Positions 6,705 through 10,538 of a stretch of DNA of 10,538 nucleotides are shown here, piece after piece. Position numbers and translations under genes: made by a program. Each line of letters opens with the position of its first letter. The first letter of the stretch is position 1. This DNA comes from CAZIWX01 sp964543125 (GTDB lineage: Bacteria > Fidelibacterota > UBA8477), in the NCBI GenBank assembly GCA_964543125.1, contig CAZIWX010000084.1, positions 1 to 10,538 on the forward strand. Reading direction: 5' to 3'. The notes under the pieces are model-generated. The model did not search any database and was not told the DNA's origin. It saw only the letters and a list, made by a program, of their open reading frames with translations.

Positions 6705-9700
6705 ATGTCACCCTTGACAGCCATTCCGGATACTTTATACAATCTTGATCATCCCAACTGGGAATCTGCTTTAAAGACCGTAATTCAGAAGTACATCGAA
6801 GGCAGCTCCAGCACGGCTGCTCAGCTCAACGAGACCATTCTCAAACTCGGCCACCACATTCTCACTAAAGGGACTTCAGAGCAGCAGATCAACCTGCTTG
6901 ATCTGGGATGCAACCGGGCCTTTACACAAACCCTCCAAACCCGGGGATTAACAGAAGAGTGGTTCCGATTAGAAGGGGAATTAATCCAAGCCCTCCAATT
7001 TACACCGGGTCGCTTATTCGGTCTGCGGGTTCAACAATTTCCACATAAAACGCTTTTCCGATATCAGGGCAATTACCAATGGCAGAAAATCACTTGGTCT
7101 GAAGCCGCTGAAATGGCCCAACGTTTCGCGGGTGGGTTATTGCGGCTTATGAATAACAATCCCGGACCGGTGGCAGCCATTTCCGAAAACCGGATCGAGG
7201 TTGCAATCTGCGATCTGGCTTGCCTAACCTATGGTATTCTGAATGTGCCCATCCAACCGGCGTTACCGCCGCACCAATTGGGTTACATTCTTGATCATGC
7301 CGAAATTGAGACGGTGGTCATCTCCAATACCAGTGTTTTTAATCGATTCCAAGCCGCATCAAAATATCAAAGTTCGGTCAAACATATTATTGCACTGGAT
7401 AAACTACCTGCCGCGGGAACTCAGCGTCAGAGCTCTTGGTCTGATTTGCAACAGCGCCTGGGAGAGGCAGAAAAAAAACAACTGGAGGATCGTCGTAGTC
7501 AAGTGAGGCTGGATGCTACCGCCACCTATATGTACACATCCGGAACGACCGGTAATCCGAAAGCAATTCAGTTCACATACGCAAATATCATTACCAAACG
7601 ATTTGCCCGGGCGCTGGTTTTTCCCGTGGATAAAAATGATGTCTTCCTGGCTTTTCTCCCTTTTTACCATACTTTCGGCCGGTATTTAGAGTTGTGGGGC
7701 TGTATTTTCTGGGGCGCCGCCTATAATTTCGCAAACGGTACCAATCTCCAAAATTTGCTGACGGATATGCAAATTATCCGGCCTACCGTTTTTATCAGCA
7801 TTCCCCGTCGTTGGCAGGAAATCTATGAGCGGATCATTACCCAGTACGACCCTTTGCAAACCAGCCGCCTGGAGCTACGCAATCGCTTGCATGACCTGCT
7901 GGGTAATCGCCTCCGGATTGGATTGTCCGCAGCGGGATTTTTGGCTCCGGAAGTCTTCCAGTTTTTTCAGAAACACGAGATTCAATTGTTAAGCGGTTAT
8001 GGCATGACCGAAGGTACCGGCGGCATCACCATGACACTGCCGGGTAATTATGTTCCGAATTCGGTCGGTCTGCCTTTACCGGGGATCGAAGTAAAAATTG
8101 CCGAAGATGGTGAACTTTTGATTCGGGGACCGTATGTGTCACCGGGATATTATAAACCCGATTTTGAAGACTCTCGGCCCGGCGGATGGGTTGGCACGGG
8201 TGATATTTTCCGCAAGCTCCCCCAGCACCATCTTGAGATCATCGACCGCAAAAAGGAAATTTATAAAAATACCAAGGGGCAAACCATTGCGCCGCAAAAG
8301 ATCGAGAACCTGTTTCAGGATTTTGAAGCGGTGCAACAAATCTTTCTGGTCGGGGATCACCGTCCGTTTAATACAGCGCTTATTTTCCCCAATTATATAT
8401 TCCCGCCGGTCGCTGTGATTTTAGGCAATCCCGAGCAACTGAACGCCTATTTTGCGTCCTTGGTAAATTCCGTTAACACTTTCTTAGCCCCCTTCGAGCG
8501 AATCGTCAATTTTGTGCTCATCGATCGGGCTTTTTCAACCAATTTGAATGAAATAACACCCAAAGGGACCTACAAACGTCACGTGGTGCTGGAGAATTTT
8601 AAACGGGATATTGATCGGCTTTATGAAAAGCCGTACCAAACGGTATTCATCGGTAAGCTGGAAGTCCGGGTCCCCATGTGGTTTTTGTTGGATCGCGGCT
8701 GGGCGCGGGATGATCTTCAAGCCACACCGGAGGGGTTGACCCATGCAACCGAAGAACTAACGCTTCCCATCGCCTATAAACCCGGGGCATTACTGTTGGG
8801 AAATCTGTATTACCAATTCGAGAACACCTTATTGGATCTGGATCTGTTCATCCGGCAACCGGCCTATTGGATCGGTAACGAATCCTTTCTGAAATTTATT
8901 GGGTACGATGATCTGCCAACTAAAAACTTCAATCAGACACCGGTATTCTACCCGGGTCAGTGGCAAAGCCCGGAATTTACCGGAAGTGAAACAGTGGATA
9001 TAACGGGTAATCTAACCAAACACCTGAACGAAAATACATTTGATTTTTTCACCCTCCATAAAGCCCTGTGTCTGTTATTCTCCACCGGGAAGGGACATGG
9101 CAATATCGCTTTTCAATACCTGGTCCGTGCTGCACGCCAAGCCGGGGCAAATCATCAAAGTACGATCTATTACGCATTTCTGCGGTTGATCAGAGCACCC
9201 CACGCCAATCTCCGTCAGGCAGCTTTTCAACAGGCATTGAGCATGTGCAATATCTTGGAGCTGAACAAATTGCTGGATTATGCTCTGAGAACTGAAGTAT
9301 TGATTGAGCTGGATTCCGAGGGCTTTGAAGAGTGGCCTAATGTCAATAAGCAGAAGTTGGCCGGGTTATTAAATATTGCCAAACAGGAACTGCTGACCGG
9401 TCGTGAAGCCGAAACCTTAGCCCTAAATTCATATTGCCAAAATTTACTCACATTACTCACGGCAGTCGGGATTGCGTATCCTCAATATTACTCCGGGATT
9501 CGCAGCGAGTTGGTGCGCTGGCAGATCAATTGCCAAGCTAATTCGGCTTGGTCCGAATATTTGGGAAATCTCCACAACACACTGGTCACCGCGTTCCGCG
9601 CCCGTTTGGTTCCCCCCGCGAACATGGCAACCTCGCCCGACACCGATCAATCCTATGGCTGGCGGGATGTGATTCATTTTGCACCGGAAGTGACCGCGGC

Positions 9701-10538
9701 ACATCAGCATCGCATCCGGCACTGTCTCTCGACCACGCCAGTGGTGAATGAGGCTTTGTTTTTATTCTACCATGGACGTTCGTTGCGGCTACAGGAAATT
9801 CCTCCGGATGGTATCAATGTCTTCCTGCTAGGGGCGGGTCATGCTAAAGTCGTCTATCGAATTGAGGTGCAGACCCGGGAATTGGATATTTATAACTTTG
9901 CCATCAACATCAATGTAAATCGGCCAAAATCCGCTCTGGAGGCGGAAGTGCGATGGCTTCAGGCGAGTACTTCCCTTAGTGGGGACGAGAAAATCGTGGA
10001 AGATTTTGGTGGATATTACGGGGAAGATGAACTTTGGACTGAAGAATTCATACCCGGTAAAACCGTCGAACAACATCTGCGGATGTTAAAAGAGGGCCGG
10101 TTGGATGAGAGCAGTCCACCCGCGGCATTTTTATGGCCTCACTTTGTTTGGACGGGTATTGGCGCCTATTATTCATTTTGGCGTCAGACCCAATTTCAGG
10201 TTTTTGTTAAGGATCCAACACCGGCCAATATCAATATCCCACCGCATGATTATTATCGTGGTGGCCGAATCATTTCCATTTCCACCCGAATCCGGAATCA
10301 GACACCGCTGCAACTACTCCTGAGAGTGTATAAACGGTACATCACCGAGACCGAACGCTTCTTCCCAGACATCAACGCCTACTTAAAACCAGCCATGGTC
10401 TTTTCACCCATTTATGAAGCCCTGGGACCGCTGGAGGGTAAAAAATATCTGGAAGCAGCGGCCGGCGATACGGCTTGCCCGGAAGAGATGCAACAGCAAA
10501 TTCAGGACTTTTTGGACGAAATTGAAATGCAGGGTTTT
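6705..10538 (+). CDS. Long-chain acyl-CoA synthetase-like enzyme fused to helical and kinase-like regions (partial, 3' end outside window)
   Basis: An uninterrupted frame of 1278 codons runs from ATG 6705 (GGAAAGG seven bases upstream; in-frame TGA immediately before) off the right edge. Residues 1-100 are helical and unassigned. Residues about 100-640 are an ANL adenylating domain that should activate a carboxylic acid as acyl-AMP and then load it on CoA or a carrier: YTSGTTGNPK (277-286), FYHTFGR (320-326), SGYGMTEG (430-437, Glu436), TGD (498-500), hinge DRKKEIYKN (514-522) and IAPQKIE (528-534), closest to long-chain acyl-CoA synthetases (FadD15/FAA-like). The C-terminal catalytic lysine region reads ITPKGTYKR (617-625). 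Residues about 640-1030 are mostly helical and unrecognised. From about 1040 the sequence resembles a kinase/APH-like fold: GAGHAKVVY (1043-1051), Glu1079/1081, FIPGKT (1115-1120), KDPTPANI (1169-1176). No signal peptide or membrane segment is evident. Typical family members are about 600 residues, so this is more than twice the usual length. Confidence 0.88.
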   Translation, partial: MSPLTAIPDTLYNLDHPNWESALKTVIQKYIEGSSSTAAQLNETILKLGHHILTKGTSEQQINLLDLGCNRAFTQTLQTRGLTEEWFRLEGELIQALQFTPGRLFGLRVQQFPHKTLFRYQGNYQWQKITWSEAAEMAQRFAGGLLRLMNNNPGPVAAISENRIEVAICDLACLTYGILNVPIQPALPPHQLGYILDHAEIETVVISNTSVFNRFQAASKYQSSVKHIIALDKLPAAGTQRQSSWSDLQQRLGEAEKKQLEDRRSQVRLDATATYMYTSGTTGNPKAIQFTYANIITKRFARALVFPVDKNDVFLAFLPFYHTFGRYLELWGCIFWGAAYNFANGTNLQNLLTDMQIIRPTVFISIPRRWQEIYERIITQYDPLQTSRLELRNRLHDLLGNRLRIGLSAAGFLAPEVFQFFQKHEIQLLSGYGMTEGTGGITMTLPGNYVPNSVGLPLPGIEVKIAEDGELLIRGPYVSPGYYKPDFEDSRPGGWVGTGDIFRKLPQHHLEIIDRKKEIYKNTKGQTIAPQKIENLFQDFEAVQQIFLVGDHRPFNTALIFPNYIFPPVAVILGNPEQLNAYFASLVNSVNTFLAPFERIVNFVLIDRAFSTNLNEITPKGTYKRHVVLENFKRDIDRLYEKPYQTVFIGKLEVRVPMWFLLDRGWARDDLQATPEGLTHATEELTLPIAYKPGALLLGNLYYQFENTLLDLDLFIRQPAYWIGNESFLKFIGYDDLPTKNFNQTPVFYPGQWQSPEFTGSETVDITGNLTKHLNENTFDFFTLHKALCLLFSTGKGHGNIAFQYLVRAARQAGANHQSTIYYAFLRLIRAPHANLRQAAFQQALSMCNILELNKLLDYALRTEVLIELDSEGFEEWPNVNKQKLAGLLNIAKQELLTGREAETLALNSYCQNLLTLLTAVGIAYPQYYSGIRSELVRWQINCQANSAWSEYLGNLHNTLVTAFRARLVPPANMATSPDTDQSYGWRDVIHFAPEVTAAHQHRIRHCLSTTPVVNEALFLFYHGRSLRLQEIPPDGINVFLLGAGHAKVVYRIEVQTRELDIYNFAININVNRPKSALEAEVRWLQASTSLSGDEKIVEDFGGYYGEDELWTEEFIPGKTVEQHLRMLKEGRLDESSPPAAFLWPHFVWTGIGAYYSFWRQTQFQVFVKDPTPANINIPPHDYYRGGRIISISTRIRNQTPLQLLLRVYKRYITETERFFPDINAYLKPAMVFSPIYEALGPLEGKKYLEAAAGDTACPEEMQQQIQDFLDEIEMQGF
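9831..10290 (+). other. Kinase/APH-like segment inside the acyl-CoA synthetase fusion
   Basis: Residues about 1043-1195 of the long fusion line up in order with kinase-fold landmarks: a glycine-rich loop GAGHAKVVY (GxGxxxxV), a strand FAININV, a helix LEAEVRWL offering the conserved Glu, a hinge-like TEEFIPGKT, and a catalytic-loop-like KDPTPANINI with Asp1170 and Asn1175 at the D-x4-N spacing of HRDLKPEN. Two key positions look lost: the strand-3 Lys is Asn1068, and where DFG or ID is expected there is IISIST (1189-1194). It may be a pseudokinase or a divergent phosphotransferase. The assignment is pattern-based and inferred, without any database comparison. Confidence 0.45.

Noticed and set aside
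7404..7670. Antisense and out-of-frame open frames across the fusion gene (for example 7404-7670, 8139-8360, 9453-9722)
   Set aside because: All lie within a continuous plus-strand coding frame with clear adenylating-enzyme motifs or good coding character, and none shows its own family signature.

Overview
The window is a bacterial chromosome segment of intermediate G+C content, coding on both strands. It holds four substantial genes: two glutamate dehydrogenases of different subfamilies on the minus strand, and two large multidomain nucleotide-dependent enzymes on the plus strand. The large PEP/pyruvate-binding protein with receiver domains, and the giant acyl-CoA-synthetase fusion, suggest a member of the Bacteroidota/FCB superphylum or a neighbouring candidate phylum. 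That placement is an inference from family distribution; no rRNA or marker gene is present to fix it.

Layout, left to right. Bases 1-155 carry no confident gene. A rho-independent terminator (155-194) closes the leftward gdhA (232-1578), an NADP-type glutamate dehydrogenase. A 360-base divergent intergenic region (1579-1938) contains a branched, possibly switchable stem-loop cluster (1731-1818). The rightward 985-residue protein (1939-4896) combines two receiver-like modules with a PPDK/PEP-synthase type ATP-grasp module, but lacks the usual phosphohistidine and PEP-binding domains. It converges on a second glutamate dehydrogenase (4948-6261, minus strand) of the other hexameric subfamily. 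A 443-base gap (6262-6704) follows. It contains a 233-base element closed by a 12-bp perfect inverted repeat with several internal helices (6388-6620), a candidate sigma-70 promoter and a good ribosome-binding site. These lead into a very long open frame (6705 to the window edge, 1278 codons visible, no stop). That frame begins as a long-chain acyl-CoA-synthetase-like adenylating enzyme, continues into an unrecognised helical region, and then a segment with features of a degenerate kinase/aminoglycoside-phosphotransferase-like fold.

How they may fit together. The two dehydrogenases interconvert 2-oxoglutarate and glutamate, probably with different cofactor preference, and so could favour assimilation and catabolism respectively. 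The PPDK-like protein lies between them and carries a receiver with an intact phospho-acceptor pocket, which could tie it to carbon/nitrogen status. Its reaction is not known. The acyl-CoA-synthetase fusion is separately transcribed and may act in fatty-acid activation. The most unusual items are this fusion, the truncated-architecture PPDK-like protein, and the two structured intergenic regions.
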